From Ruegeria sediminis (GTDB lineage: Bacteria; Pseudomonadota; Alphaproteobacteria; Rhodobacterales; Rhodobacteraceae), in the NCBI RefSeq assembly GCF_005938215.1, contig NZ_VCPD01000004.1:310001-374000 (forward strand): a DNA stretch of 64,000 bases, written 5' to 3'. Below the pieces are notes generated by a model. That model ran no database searches. It worked only from the letters and a program-made list of their open reading frames with translations, and was not told the DNA's origin. Both the position numbers and the translations under genes were made by a program. Shown piece by piece: positions 26,448-35,985 of the stretch; the stretch's first letter is position 1, and every line of letters begins with the position of its first letter.

Positions 26448-27932
26448 ATGAACCGCGCGGACAACCCGGTGAAGGCGCCGCAGTTGGCGGACGCGTCTCC
26501 GCCAGAAAGAAACACAGACAAACCACATGTCATCATTCTCGGCGCCGGACCGGCCGGGCTGGCCGCGGCGCACAGTCTGACGCGCTCGGGCCAGGCCAAG
26601 GTCACTGTGATCGAACGGGCCGCCGTCGCGGGGGGCAATTCGGCCTCGTTTCCGGTCGAAGGCGTGATCTGCGACTACGGCTCGCACCGGTTCCATCCGG
26701 CGGCGGAACCCGAGGTTCTGCGGGATGTAAAGGCACTGTTGGGTGAAGATCTGATGCTGCGGCCGAGGCACGGCCGCATCCGGTTGGGCGGAAAGTGGAT
26801 CCATTTCCCTCTGAAACTTTCGGACGCTCTGATCCGGCTACCCAAACCTTTTGCCCTTTCTCTGATCGGGGACATGGTCCTCAAACCCTTCCGCAAGAAA
26901 AACACCGGCCCCGCCACCTTTTCCACTGTGCTCTACGACGGTTTGGGGCCGACGATTTCCGAGAATTTCTATTTTCCCTACGTGCGCAAGCTCTGGGGGC
27001 TGGATCCGGACAAACTGGCGGTGACGCTGGCCGAGCGGCGTGTCGGCAGCGGCTCGGTCGGCAAGATCCTGATGAAGATGCTGCGCCTGCTGCCGGGACT
27101 GCGCAGCGAAACGGCCGGACGGTTCTATTATCCGCGCCGGGGTTTCGGACAGATTTCCGACGCGATGCTGAAAAGCGCCCGCGAGGCCGGCGCCACCTTT
27201 CTGTTCGAGACCGAAATCACCCGCATCGAACGTCTGGGCGACCGCATCAGCGGGCTGACAATTCGCGACGGCGCGACCGAACGGCAACTGAGCGGCGACC
27301 TGATCCTGTCGACCATCCCCCTGACCGGTCTGACCCGGCTGATCGATTCGCCCCCGCCCGAGGTGGTGGACGCCGCGCGAGCGATTCGGTTTCGGGGCAT
27401 GATCCTGCTCTACCTGGTACTGGAATCGGAACAATTCACTGAATTCGATGCGCATTATTTCCCAGAGCAGTCCATTCCAATCAGCCGAATGTCAGAACCC
27501 AAGAATTATTCGGCCAGTGCCGAGCCGAAGGGCGTCACCGTGCTTTGCGCCGAACTGCCCTGCGATCCGGACGAGAAGTGGTGGTCCATGTCCGACGAGG
27601 AACTCGGACTCGAATTCACCGGCTGGCTGGAGCAACTGGGCCTGCCCGTCACGGTGCCGGTCCGCCGCTGCGAAACCCGGCGGCTGAGCCATGCCTATCC
27701 CGTCTACGATGCGGGCTATCAGGCGCGGTTCGATGCCGTCGACAACTGGCTTTCCGGCCTCGACGGGCTGTTGGTCTTTGGACGGCAAGGGCTGTTTGCC
27801 CACGACAACACTCACCACGCCTTCGCCATGGCCTACGGCGCGGCGGATTGCATCGATGCCAAAGGCAATGTCGATCGCGCGAAATGGAACCGGTACCGCG
27901 AGGTCTTTGCGACCCACGTGGTGGAAGACTGA
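26448..27932 (+). CDS. UDP-galactopyranose-mutase-like FAD oxidoreductase (second copy)
   Basis: A 494-residue flavoprotein. HVIILGAGPAGLAAAHSL begins the FAD-binding motif at about residue 27, after an extended hydrophilic N-terminus. YGSHRFHPAAEPEV corresponds to the GGHRFFT region of the protein encoded at 11083, and SHAYPVYDAGYQ to its AYPVYDGEY, so the two are distant paralogues. It belongs to the UGM/protoporphyrinogen-oxidase-like group; reaction unknown. It is sandwiched with single-digit spacings between the glycosyltransferase and deacetylase genes, which supports a role in synthesising or modifying the same sugar. Confidence 0.72.
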   Translation: MNRADNPVKAPQLADASPPERNTDKPHVIILGAGPAGLAAAHSLTRSGQAKVTVIERAAVAGGNSASFPVEGVICDYGSHRFHPAAEPEVLRDVKALLGEDLMLRPRHGRIRLGGKWIHFPLKLSDALIRLPKPFALSLIGDMVLKPFRKKNTGPATFSTVLYDGLGPTISENFYFPYVRKLWGLDPDKLAVTLAERRVGSGSVGKILMKMLRLLPGLRSETAGRFYYPRRGFGQISDAMLKSAREAGATFLFETEITRIERLGDRISGLTIRDGATERQLSGDLILSTIPLTGLTRLIDSPPPEVVDAARAIRFRGMILLYLVLESEQFTEFDAHYFPEQSIPISRMSEPKNYSASAEPKGVTVLCAELPCDPDEKWWSMSDEELGLEFTGWLEQLGLPVTVPVRRCETRRLSHAYPVYDAGYQARFDAVDNWLSGLDGLLVFGRQGLFAHDNTHHAFAMAYGAADCIDAKGNVDRAKWNRYREVFATHVVED

Positions 27933-27935
27933 TCC

Positions 27936-28676
27936 ATGTCCAATTGGCAGGCCGATATCCTGATGTACCACTCCATCTCCGAGGCGGCGGGACCGACTTC
28001 GATCGCGCCTGCCGTGTTTGCCGCGCAAATGCAGGAGTTGGCAGATTCGGGCCTGCCCGTGGTGACGCCCGACGCGCTGACCGCACCTGCCGCGCCTCGC
28101 ATGGTCATCATCAGTTTCGACGATGGGTTTGCCGATTTCGCCGACACGGCTTGGCCGATCCTGCGCGATTTCGGCTTTCTTCCGATCGTCTACCTGCCCA
28201 GCAGCCACGTGGGCGCCTCGGACTCCTGGCGGGGCGGGCACATTCCGCCGCGCCCGCTGATGACCTGGAAAGACATCGAGACACTGGCGGCCGAGGGCGT
28301 TCTCTTCGGCGCACACAGCCTGACCCATGCCGATCTCGCCACGCTTTCGGCACCAGATCTGGAAGAGGAAGTGGCGGGTTCGGGGCGTGAGATCGCCGCG
28401 CGTCTTGACCGGCCTGTCCGTCATTTCGCGCCTCCCTATGGTTCGTCCAGCCCCACGGTTCGCGCCTGCATCGCCAGGCACTATGACACTTCGGTCGGGA
28501 CGCGGCTGGCCGTTGCCGGGCCGGGTGACGACCTCCACGACCTTCCGCGGCTCGAGATGTACTATTTCAACGACATCACGCGCTGGCGGACCCATCTCGA
28601 GGGGCGGGGCAGCCTTTATCTTGCCGCCCGCAAGACAATGCGGGAACTGCGTGCCATGATGCGCAGGCACGCTTGA
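27936..28676 (+). CDS. Polysaccharide deacetylase (NodB homology, CE4)
   Basis: A 246-residue carbohydrate esterase with all CE4 hallmarks. Motif 1 is SFDDGF at 60-65 (catalytic base and metal Asp), motif 2 is HSLTH at 127-131 (metal His pair) and motif 3 is FAPPYG at 164-169. There is no signal peptide, so it probably acts in the cytoplasm on a nucleotide- or lipid-linked N-acetyl sugar. It starts three bases after the flavoprotein gene. Deacetylation of an N-acetylhexosamine is the family reaction; the exact substrate is inferred. Confidence 0.85.
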   Translation: MSNWQADILMYHSISEAAGPTSIAPAVFAAQMQELADSGLPVVTPDALTAPAAPRMVIISFDDGFADFADTAWPILRDFGFLPIVYLPSSHVGASDSWRGGHIPPRPLMTWKDIETLAAEGVLFGAHSLTHADLATLSAPDLEEEVAGSGREIAARLDRPVRHFAPPYGSSSPTVRACIARHYDTSVGTRLAVAGPGDDLHDLPRLEMYYFNDITRWRTHLEGRGSLYLAARKTMRELRAMMRRHA

Positions 28677-28773
28677 TGAACATGTCATCACCTGCCCGTG
28701 TCTGTGGCCGGACGCACGGGCGGGCGCTCCAATTCCCGGCACAATGGCATTTGAAATACGAGTGGCACAGCAC

Positions 28774-29745
28774 ATGCATATTCTAGTTACCGGCGGCGCC
28801 GGATTTATCGGATCCCACCTTTCGGAACGGCTCGTCGCCGACGGTCACACGGTCACGGTTGTCGATGATCTGTCGACCGGCCGCATGTCGAACCTGTCCG
28901 CATTGACCGACCGGCCCGGGTTCACCTTCGTCGAAGGCAGCGTTCTGGACCGGCAGCTGGTGGCGAACCTGGTCAAATCCGCCGATGTGGTGTTCCACCT
29001 CGCGGCGGCGGTTGGCGTCAAGCTGATCATGGACGAACCCAGCCGGTCGATCATGACAAATGTGGCCGGCACCGAGAACGTTCTCGACGCGGCCTTGTCC
29101 AACAAGACGCACACCTTCATCGCCTCCAGTTCCGAAGTCTACGGCAAGAACACGAGCTTTCCGTTCAGGGAAGAGGATGACCTGACGATCGGCTCCACCC
29201 GCAACCTGCGCTGGTCCTATGCCTGCGCCAAGACGCTGGACGAGTTCCTCGCGCTGGCTCATGCCCGGGAATCCGGCCTGCCGGTCACGGTTCTGCGCTT
29301 CTTCAACACCACCGGCCCCCGGCAAAGCGGGCGTTATGGCATGGTGCTGCCGAATTTCGTCAAATCGGCGCTCGAGGGCGCGCCGCTGACCGTGCATGGA
29401 ACCGGCGACCAGTCGCGGTGCTTCGGCCATGTAGCCGATGTGGTCGAAGCCCTTTGCCGGCTTATGGCGACCCCGCAGTCGCGGGGCGATGTCTTCAACA
29501 TCGGCACCGATCAGGAAATCTCGATCCGCTCGCTGGCCGAGCAGGTCATCGAGATGACGGGATCGAAATCGGAAATTCGTTACCTTCCCTACGACGCAGT
29601 CTATCCCGAGGGTTTCGAGGACATGCAGCGCCGGTTGCCGGATGTCTCCAAGCTGAAGCGCGTGACCGGGTTCCGCCCGATGCGGCCGCTGTCGCAGATC
29701 ATCGACGACATCGTCGCCGAGATGCGTCTGACTACATGCGGCTGA
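28774..29745 (+). CDS. NAD-dependent nucleotide-sugar epimerase/dehydratase
   Basis: A 323-residue extended [16 protein letters not shown] lies at 3-15, SSSEVYGKN at 118-126 and catalytic YACAK at 149-153. FFNTTGPRQSGRYG is shared with GDP-mannose/UDP-glucose-type epimerases. The specific reaction (4-epimerase, 4,6-dehydratase or decarboxylase) is not decided by what I can see. The ATG at 28774 is chosen because the Rossmann motif follows at once; an in-frame ATG at 28744 would add ten unconserved residues. A 97-base gap separates it from the deacetylase gene. Confidence 0.82.
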   Translation: MHILVTGGAGFIGSHLSERLVADGHTVTVVDDLSTGRMSNLSALTDRPGFTFVEGSVLDRQLVANLVKSADVVFHLAAAVGVKLIMDEPSRSIMTNVAGTENVLDAALSNKTHTFIASSSEVYGKNTSFPFREEDDLTIGSTRNLRWSYACAKTLDEFLALAHARESGLPVTVLRFFNTTGPRQSGRYGMVLPNFVKSALEGAPLTVHGTGDQSRCFGHVADVVEALCRLMATPQSRGDVFNIGTDQEISIRSLAEQVIEMTGSKSEIRYLPYDAVYPEGFEDMQRRLPDVSKLKRVTGFRPMRPLSQIIDDIVAEMRLTTCG

Positions 29746-29779
29746 ACCTGCCCTTTCCGGCCGCCGGGGATACTGCGCC

Positions 29780-31315
29780 GTGACCGACGTGGTGATCGGC
29801 TCTGGCCCGTCGGGCGTGTCGGTCGCGACCGCTCTGCTGCGACGCGGCCGCCAGGTTCTGATGCTGGACGGAGGCAGGACGCTCGGCCCCGAGACGCAGG
29901 ATCGAAAGGGGCGCATGGCCGCCTCGGATCCGTCCGAATGGTCCGCAGAAGATCTGGGTGACTGGCAAGCCCCGCAATTCGATTCTCCGCCCGGTCAGGT
30001 ACGCCGGTACGGCTCGGATTTCGCGATGGAACCGGGGCAAGAGACATTTGTCCGGCCCCAAGGCATTGGCTTGCGCGCCTCACATGCCACGGGTGGTCTG
30101 TCCAATCTTTGGGGCGCGGCGGTCCTGCCCAACCGTGCCGCCGACATGGCCGACTGGCCGATCGGCATTGACGAATTGGCCCCGCACTATCAGGCCGTCG
30201 CGGAGTTTCTGCCGGTAAGCGGCCGGACGGACGACTTGCAGGACGTGTTCCCCGCCTTTCCGATGCAAGGTCTAAGTGCCCTTTCGCATTCACCGCAAGC
30301 CGGCCGCATCCTGGACCGGTTGAACCGGAGCAAGGCGGATCTTGCGGACATGGGCGTCCGGTCGGGAGCGTCGCGCCTGGCGGTCAACCCAGGCTGCCGC
30401 TACTGCGGGCAATGTCTGCATGGATGCCCGTGGGGCCTGATCTATTCGGCCACGCAGTCCTTGGACAACCTGTTCCGACACGCAGGTTTCCAGCACCGCA
30501 CCGGCCTCGTCCGCCGTTTTGAAGAGGCCGGCAGCCATGTCGCTTTGACGTTGGCCGATGGTGAGATCCTGCGGGCGGGCCGGGTCTTTGTGGCCACGGG
30601 CGTTCTGGAAACGGCGCGGCTGCTACTGGCTTCACATCCTGACCAGAGCCGCAAGTTGCGGCTGCAGGACAGCCAGCATCTCTTTCTTCCCAGCCTGCAT
30701 CGATGGCGCGTATCGCCCCGCCCCGACCAGCGTCCGTATCACACGCTGCCGCAGATCTTTGTCGAGGTCGATGACCCGCAGATTTCCCCCTATCTCGTGC
30801 ATAGCCAGATCTACACATGGAACGAATTCTACGCTCACGATCTGATTACCCGCTATGGCGCAAAACTGCCGGGATCCGCGCCGTTGTGGAACATGCTGGC
30901 GCGGCGTCTGATTGTGGCGCAGGTTTTTCTGCACTCCGCCCATTCTCCGCAGATCGAACTCTCGCTGGCCCCAGACGGGCGGCTCAGCCCATCGGTCCTG
31001 CCGAACAGCGCAACGCACGGTGTCATGAAGGCGGCGTCCTCCCGGCTGGCGCAGGTTCTGAACAAGGCAGGCTGCACGGCGCTTACCTTCGCCAGCCGCC
31101 CCGGCGAGCCGGGATCCAGTTTTCACACCGGCGGTTCGGTACCGATGTCCCGAAACCCCGTACCCGGACAGGCGGACACGCTTGGGCGACCAAGGGGGCT
31201 GGAGCGTGTTCACATCGTCGATGCTTCTTGCCTGCCCAGCATACCGGCCACGACGATCACCTTCACCGTCATTGCCAACGCACATCGCATCGGGAGCCTG
31301 GCGCCCGAAGATTGA
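29780..31315 (+). CDS. GMC oxidoreductase with ferredoxin-type cysteine motif
   Basis: A 511-residue flavoprotein. The FAD motif is VVIGSGPSGVSVATALL at 4-20. GGLSNLWGAAV near 105-115 and the C-terminal block SSFHTGGSVPM...VDASCLPSIPATT are typical GMC elements, including a catalytic His. Unusually, residues 206-216 read CRYCGQCLHGC, a CxxCxxCxxxCP arrangement (Cys206, 209, 212, 216) as in [4Fe-4S] ferredoxins. Oxidation of a sugar hydroxyl with electrons passed to an Fe-S centre is plausible but inferred. The start is a GTG at 29780, and no Tat signal is present. It ends the operon. Confidence 0.78.
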   Translation: MTDVVIGSGPSGVSVATALLRRGRQVLMLDGGRTLGPETQDRKGRMAASDPSEWSAEDLGDWQAPQFDSPPGQVRRYGSDFAMEPGQETFVRPQGIGLRASHATGGLSNLWGAAVLPNRAADMADWPIGIDELAPHYQAVAEFLPVSGRTDDLQDVFPAFPMQGLSALSHSPQAGRILDRLNRSKADLADMGVRSGASRLAVNPGCRYCGQCLHGCPWGLIYSATQSLDNLFRHAGFQHRTGLVRRFEEAGSHVALTLADGEILRAGRVFVATGVLETARLLLASHPDQSRKLRLQDSQHLFLPSLHRWRVSPRPDQRPYHTLPQIFVEVDDPQISPYLVHSQIYTWNEFYAHDLITRYGAKLPGSAPLWNMLARRLIVAQVFLHSAHSPQIELSLAPDGRLSPSVLPNSATHGVMKAASSRLAQVLNKAGCTALTFASRPGEPGSSFHTGGSVPMSRNPVPGQADTLGRPRGLERVHIVDASCLPSIPATTITFTVIANAHRIGSLAPED

Positions 31316-31373
31316 ACGCTGGCAGAATAGACGCCCGGAGCGGCAGGCCCAACCTCCAATCCGATCGTCGATT

Positions 31374-32648
31374 TCAGGCGTCTGTACTCGGGCCGGTCTC
31401 GAACGCCCCCGCCTCCAGCACCCGGGCCAATTCCCGGTCTCCCTTGCCGTGCGCCGCGCGGGCCATAGCGGCGCCGTAGGCTGCGAGAACGCGGTCCTCT
31501 CGCCAGGTTTGCTCGAAAGCGCGGCGGGCGGCTTGCGCCTGCTCTTCGCGCCGCACCGGTTGGTGCTGCAGGTCGCGCATCGCCGCGATCAGATCATCCT
31601 GCGTTTCGAACAGGGCACCACCGCCCGCCCGTTCCACGATCTCGGGGAAAGGTCCCAACCGGCGGGCGATCACCGGAGTTCCCAGTCGAAAGCTTTCGAT
31701 CAGGATGATGCCGAATGTCTCGTAACAGACGGATGGCACGATCAGTCCGATCGCGCCGCGGTAATAGGCGTTGAGTTCGTCAAGGGATTTGCGGCCCAGA
31801 AACCTGATGCGATCATTGCCTGCCGCCATTCTTTTCAGATTGTCCGCATAGTCGCCGTCGCCGAGGATCAGCAGATCCGCATCCGGATACCGGTCGAAGG
31901 CCGGGAACACGTCCTGCAATCCCTTGATCTTCTCCAGGCGCCCGACGAACAGGAAATACGGGCGTTCATGCGTGGCCGGATCAGGCAGCGCCGCCTGATC
32001 GATGTCGGGCAGGAAATAGGGCAGAACCTGCATCTCCTGACGCAAGCCGAATTCGTGGTGTTTCACGCGGCTGAATTCGCTCTTGGAGATGATCAGGTCC
32101 ATCTGGTCAAGCTGCCTGTCCAGGTAACCCGTGTACCGCCAAAGCTGCGGCGGCCGGCGATGGGCCAGCACACAGCGCAGGCATTCGCGCGCGTCGCAGA
32201 GTTCCCGGTGATGACGCCAAAGCACATGGGTCGGGCAAACCAGCCAATGCTCATGCGCCTCGTAGATCTTCAGCCCGTCGCCGACCGACAGCAGCCCGGG
32301 CCCTCCGACCAGCGAGACGTTGTTGTACCAGATGATGTCGTAGCGACCCTCTGCGGCAATCTCTGCGATCTGGCGACCATGCACGACATTCTTGCCGGTC
32401 TGCTGCGTCAGCAGGTTCGAAAACATGCCGAACCGACTCCGCAATCCGACGACCCGCACTCCGTCGTCGGCAGCGGCCGCCGGTTCGGCGCCGCCGAGAG
32501 ACAGAAACGCATCCTCGTCATGCACCACCGTCACGTCATGGCCACGGGCTACCAGCGCGCGCGCCATGCGTTGCACGCCGACCGCGTCGCCGCCAAAGGA
32601 ATACGGCGGGTAGAAGGTGGAAAACATCAGGATACGCAGTGTTCGCAT
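31374..32648 (-). CDS. Family 4 glycosyltransferase
   Basis: A 424-residue GT-B enzyme. The N-terminal FSTFYPPYSFGGDAVGVQRM is the GT4 acceptor-domain opening. YFLFVGRLEKIKGLQDV near 235 starts the donor domain, and ETFGIILIE near 318 is the E-x7-E nucleotide-sugar motif. A cysteine-rich patch, CDARECLRC, near 150 is found in a subset of GT4 proteins. It is cytoplasmic and retaining. It is divergent from the GT4 gene at 32868 with a 219-base gap holding both promoters, and converges on the GMC gene. Confidence 0.83.
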   Translation of the reverse strand: MRTLRILMFSTFYPPYSFGGDAVGVQRMARALVARGHDVTVVHDEDAFLSLGGAEPAAAADDGVRVVGLRSRFGMFSNLLTQQTGKNVVHGRQIAEIAAEGRYDIIWYNNVSLVGGPGLLSVGDGLKIYEAHEHWLVCPTHVLWRHHRELCDARECLRCVLAHRRPPQLWRYTGYLDRQLDQMDLIISKSEFSRVKHHEFGLRQEMQVLPYFLPDIDQAALPDPATHERPYFLFVGRLEKIKGLQDVFPAFDRYPDADLLILGDGDYADNLKRMAAGNDRIRFLGRKSLDELNAYYRGAIGLIVPSVCYETFGIILIESFRLGTPVIARRLGPFPEIVERAGGGALFETQDDLIAAMRDLQHQPVRREEQAQAARRAFEQTWREDRVLAAYGAAMARAAHGKGDRELARVLEAGAFETGPSTDA

Positions 32649-32867
32649 TCAGATCGCACCGGATTGCCTTGGATCGCAAGCATGAGACACGATCGCGTCG
32701 GCAATCAAAAGACCCAAGCCGCGCAATCAGAGTGTTCGCACCCGGTGTTGCTGGCGTGCTGCATTCGCTGTGCGGTGGTACGTCGGGGTCATGGGAGCGT
32801 AGGCAAATCGGGTGCGCATGCTATGATCCGGAAAAATCTTGGTATTTAGATCCGAAATCCTCCGCAG

Positions 32868-34016
32868 ATGCAGACAGACGCCGCCCAGAAACCTCTCAAT
32901 ATCATCGAAATGGGCACCCAGTTCGGCATGGGCGGAATATCCAAACACATCCTCGGCCTGACCGAGTGGCTGCGTGCGCACGATCACCGTGTCACCTTGG
33001 CGGGCACCGCCGACATCTGGGCCGGTCCCGACCAGGAGGCCGAGTTTCTGGAACTGCCGACGCGCTATGTCGCGGCGGACGGCGGCTCGGTCGCCAATCG
33101 GATGCGCCACGCGGCGATTGCGGCCTGGCGTCTGCGGCGTTGGCTGGCGGCCAACCCGGCGGACCTGATCCATTGCCACGAATCTGCGCCGGCGCTGGTG
33201 GCCAACCTGGCCCGGGTCGGGCGGCGTGTCCCGGTCGTCGTAACCTATCACGGTTCGGAACCCGATCGGATCGCCGCCTTTGGCGGCATCGCCGCAAAAT
33301 GCGATCTGGTCATCACCCCAAGCCACCGATCCGCCGAAGATCTTGCATCGATCGGAAAGGTGCCGCGGGAAAAATTGAGGGTGATCGGCTTGGGAGTCGC
33401 GCAGCCGCCCAACGACAGCGCGGATGAGATCGCCGGTCTGCGGGCCGAACTTCTGGGAGATGGCGAGCGACTGATCGTCACCCTCGCCCGCTTGCAGCCA
33501 CAAAAGGGGATCGACATCCTGATCGACTGCGTCGCCCGGATGAAGAATAGCCATCCCGGCTACCGTTTCGTGGTTGCCGGCGACGGGCCGGATGAAGCGA
33601 TGCTGCACGCCCGTGCGCAAGAAAAGGGGCTCGGCAAGCACCTGCGCTTCATCGGTCGCACCGACGCGCCGATCCGGCTGTTGAGGGCGGCGGACCTGTT
33701 TCTTCTCACCTCTCGATGGGAGGCGCTGCCCTTCACCATCGCCGAAGCGTTCCAAGCCGGGACGCCCGCGGTGGCGGCGGCCTGCTCCGGGGTGGTCGAA
33801 CTGATCGACGGCCGCGTCGGGGCCGTCGTACCCATCGGCGATGTCGACGCGATTTGCGCAGCTGTAGCGGAAATCCTGTCGGACGAGCCGCGCCGCCGGA
33901 ACATGGCAGAGAACGCTTTGGAACGCAGCCGCGAAGACCGGTTCAACCCCGACTGGGTGCATCGACAATTTGAAAAGACGTATTACGAGCTTGCGCGCGC
34001 GCAGATCCGCGCCTAG
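32868..34016 (+). CDS. Family 4 glycosyltransferase
   Basis: A 382-residue GT-B enzyme. GMGGISKHILGLTEWL near 21-36 is the acceptor-side glycine loop. LIVTLARLQPQKGIDILI near 200 begins the donor domain, and EALPFTIAE near 284 is the E-x7-E motif. It is a cytoplasmic retaining transferase for glycan assembly. Its TAG stop and the TAG stop of the convergent gene at 34013 share the palindrome CTAG (34013-34016), so there is no room for a terminator between them. Confidence 0.83.
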   Translation: MQTDAAQKPLNIIEMGTQFGMGGISKHILGLTEWLRAHDHRVTLAGTADIWAGPDQEAEFLELPTRYVAADGGSVANRMRHAAIAAWRLRRWLAANPADLIHCHESAPALVANLARVGRRVPVVVTYHGSEPDRIAAFGGIAAKCDLVITPSHRSAEDLASIGKVPREKLRVIGLGVAQPPNDSADEIAGLRAELLGDGERLIVTLARLQPQKGIDILIDCVARMKNSHPGYRFVVAGDGPDEAMLHARAQEKGLGKHLRFIGRTDAPIRLLRAADLFLLTSRWEALPFTIAEAFQAGTPAVAAACSGVVELIDGRVGAVVPIGDVDAICAAVAEILSDEPRRRNMAENALERSREDRFNPDWVHRQFEKTYYELARAQIRA

Positions 34017-34933
34017 GGCCGCTTGGTGATGTAGCCCCAGACTTCGCCCAGCGTCCAGGCCGTTGTCAGCAGCATGACATAGGGCAGCGCCTTGAGGTAG
34101 CGCACGCCGCGCCCCTTGCTGGCCTGCAACCTGTAATGGCGGACCCACAGCAAAGGCGGGATCAAAGGACCGGCCAGGATCAACCCGAGCCGTTTCAGGT
34201 TGCTTTCGTTGCGCACCCGGATCTCACCGAACAGCCGTCCCCAATCGAACCGCTCGGGCAGCAATTCGCCGAATGTGGCCTTGGGCCGGTGGTGGTGAAC
34301 GACGACCTCGTTCGACAGCCACAGGTCCTCGCCCTGTTCGATCAAGTGCCAATGCACGATGGGTTCATGGTAGCGGTCCTTCCAAAGGTGGCGCGTCTCT
34401 TCCAGCGCCTTGCGGCTGTAAGTCAGGTTCACGTCGGACACCCAGTCAGCGGGCCCGGAGTCGAAGGGGCGTCCGTACCGGCCAAAATCCGTTACGTAGA
34501 AGGCCCAATTGAGCGTGCTCACCGGTTCCATGCACTCGATCGCACCACCGATCACGTTCTTGCCGGTTTCGGCGTGGAGCCGCACGATGGTGCGCGCCCA
34601 ATCGGCCTGAGGCAGGCCCCTGTCTTCTAGAATACCGATAATGTCGCCCTTGGCTGCGGCCAACCCGGCCGAGCGGCGACGGTCGTAAAGCTCGTGCTTG
34701 CCTGCTTCCGAGGTAATCGGGCGGATCGGCTCGATCACACCGAGATCGAGAAACCGCACCTCGGGATAGTCACTGGCATAGTCCGCCACACTTGCGACAC
34801 TGGCGTCATAGGGAATGATCACGTCCAGCGGCGGTGGATCGTCGAAGCTGCGCACGGCTTCGAGAAAGTCGCGAACATAGGTTCCGCCCTGAACGATGGT
34901 CAGAACGATCGAAAGGGTCGGATCGCTGCTCAT
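34013..34933 (-). CDS. Family 2 glycosyltransferase
   Basis: A 306-residue GT2-like enzyme. The opening LSIVLTIVQGGTYVRDFLEA and the GDIIGILEDRG stretch near 100, with an acidic pair in the DxD position, support the GT-A fold, though the motifs are more divergent than in the other GT2 proteins of this window. The C-terminal third contains two hydrophobic segments (about 248-265 and 283-300). It is coupled by ATGA to the Gfo/Idh/MocA gene upstream (34930-34933). Substrate unknown. Confidence 0.72.
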   Translation of the reverse strand: MSSDPTLSIVLTIVQGGTYVRDFLEAVRSFDDPPPLDVIIPYDASVASVADYASDYPEVRFLDLGVIEPIRPITSEAGKHELYDRRRSAGLAAAKGDIIGILEDRGLPQADWARTIVRLHAETGKNVIGGAIECMEPVSTLNWAFYVTDFGRYGRPFDSGPADWVSDVNLTYSRKALEETRHLWKDRYHEPIVHWHLIEQGEDLWLSNEVVVHHHRPKATFGELLPERFDWGRLFGEIRVRNESNLKRLGLILAGPLIPPLLWVRHYRLQASKGRGVRYLKALPYVMLLTTAWTLGEVWGYITKRP

Positions 34934-35985
34934 CGCGCCGTCATCTCCCCTAGTGGTTCCAGAAAGACCGGCTGACCGCTGCGCGAGCTTTCAGGGACGG
35001 CTGCGGCGATTTCAACTGCGCGAAGACCTGCATGCCCATCAGCGCAGCGTAATCCGGTTTCGCCCCGGGCCATACGGATAAAGTCGGACAGTTCCTCGCC
35101 AAACGACTGAATAGCGGTCGTTTTCCACGACTTCAGTTTCTCGCGCAGCATGATCTCGGGGTAGTACTTCCGCACTCGCCGTGCCGTGCCGCCCGGTTTG
35201 TCCATTGTGATGACGAGGTTCTGCATCGGCGCATAGGCCCCGCGCACCATGCCGTGTGAACCATAGACCTCGATGGCGCTCTGATACCCCTTCCAGTCGA
35301 TCCAACTGGCCTGGTAAACGGCCGGAATGCCATCAGTGTTTCGGAATACCGCCACTGCGTTGTCTTCGGACCCGGGCACGTTCCAGACCTTGTTGCCCGT
35401 CACCCCATAGACGCTGGTGATGTCCCCAAGGATGAACCGCACCATGTCGGTCATGTGAATGCCCACGTCCCAAAGCGCGCCGCCGCCGGAAAATTCGGCC
35501 TGATACTCCCAGTCATGTGTGAAATTTCCAAGCCCGCCATGACCGCCATAGACCCGGACATGATCGATCTCACCGATTTCGCCAGACATGACGATATCCT
35601 TCACATGAGCGAAGGACGGGTAGTATCGCATGTTGAACCCGCACCCCAGGACCTTTCCGGCATTCCGGGCTGCCTCGACGATCCGCCTCGCGCCCTCAAC
35701 CGTCGGCGCCAACGGCTTTTCGGTCAGGACGTGGAGGCCCTCTTTGAATGCACGGATGCAGAATGTTTCACGCACATGGGCCGGGGTCGAAATCACCACG
35801 GCGTCCATCGTCGTTGAGAAGAACCGGTCGAGGTCGGTATAGGCCGGCGCACCATCGGCTACGGCCACGGCGCGGTGCAATTCAAGATCGAGAACCGCCG
35901 CCAGATCGGCATCGGCAGACTCGAGAATGTTCTGAACCCGCATCTGGCCGATTTTTCCGGCCGCCCCGATCACCCCGATCTTCAT
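34930..35985 (-). CDS. Gfo/Idh/MocA-family sugar oxidoreductase
   Basis: A 351-residue NAD(P)-dependent oxidoreductase. The Rossmann motif IGVIGAAGKIG is at 3-13, EKPLAPT at 89-95 carries the conserved Lys, and DVGIHMTDM near 186 holds the catalytic His region. Such enzymes oxidise or reduce sugars, including the 3-position of UDP-GlcNAcA (WbpB/WlbA). A partner UDP-sugar 6-dehydrogenase is encoded at 38680, which makes a uronic-acid substrate attractive. The ATG at 35985 has AGAGG upstream; the longer frame to 36081 is not supported. Confidence 0.8.
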   Translation of the reverse strand: MKIGVIGAAGKIGQMRVQNILESADADLAAVLDLELHRAVAVADGAPAYTDLDRFFSTTMDAVVISTPAHVRETFCIRAFKEGLHVLTEKPLAPTVEGARRIVEAARNAGKVLGCGFNMRYYPSFAHVKDIVMSGEIGEIDHVRVYGGHGGLGNFTHDWEYQAEFSGGGALWDVGIHMTDMVRFILGDITSVYGVTGNKVWNVPGSEDNAVAVFRNTDGIPAVYQASWIDWKGYQSAIEVYGSHGMVRGAYAPMQNLVITMDKPGGTARRVRKYYPEIMLREKLKSWKTTAIQSFGEELSDFIRMARGETGLRCADGHAGLRAVEIAAAVPESSRSGQPVFLEPLGEMTAR

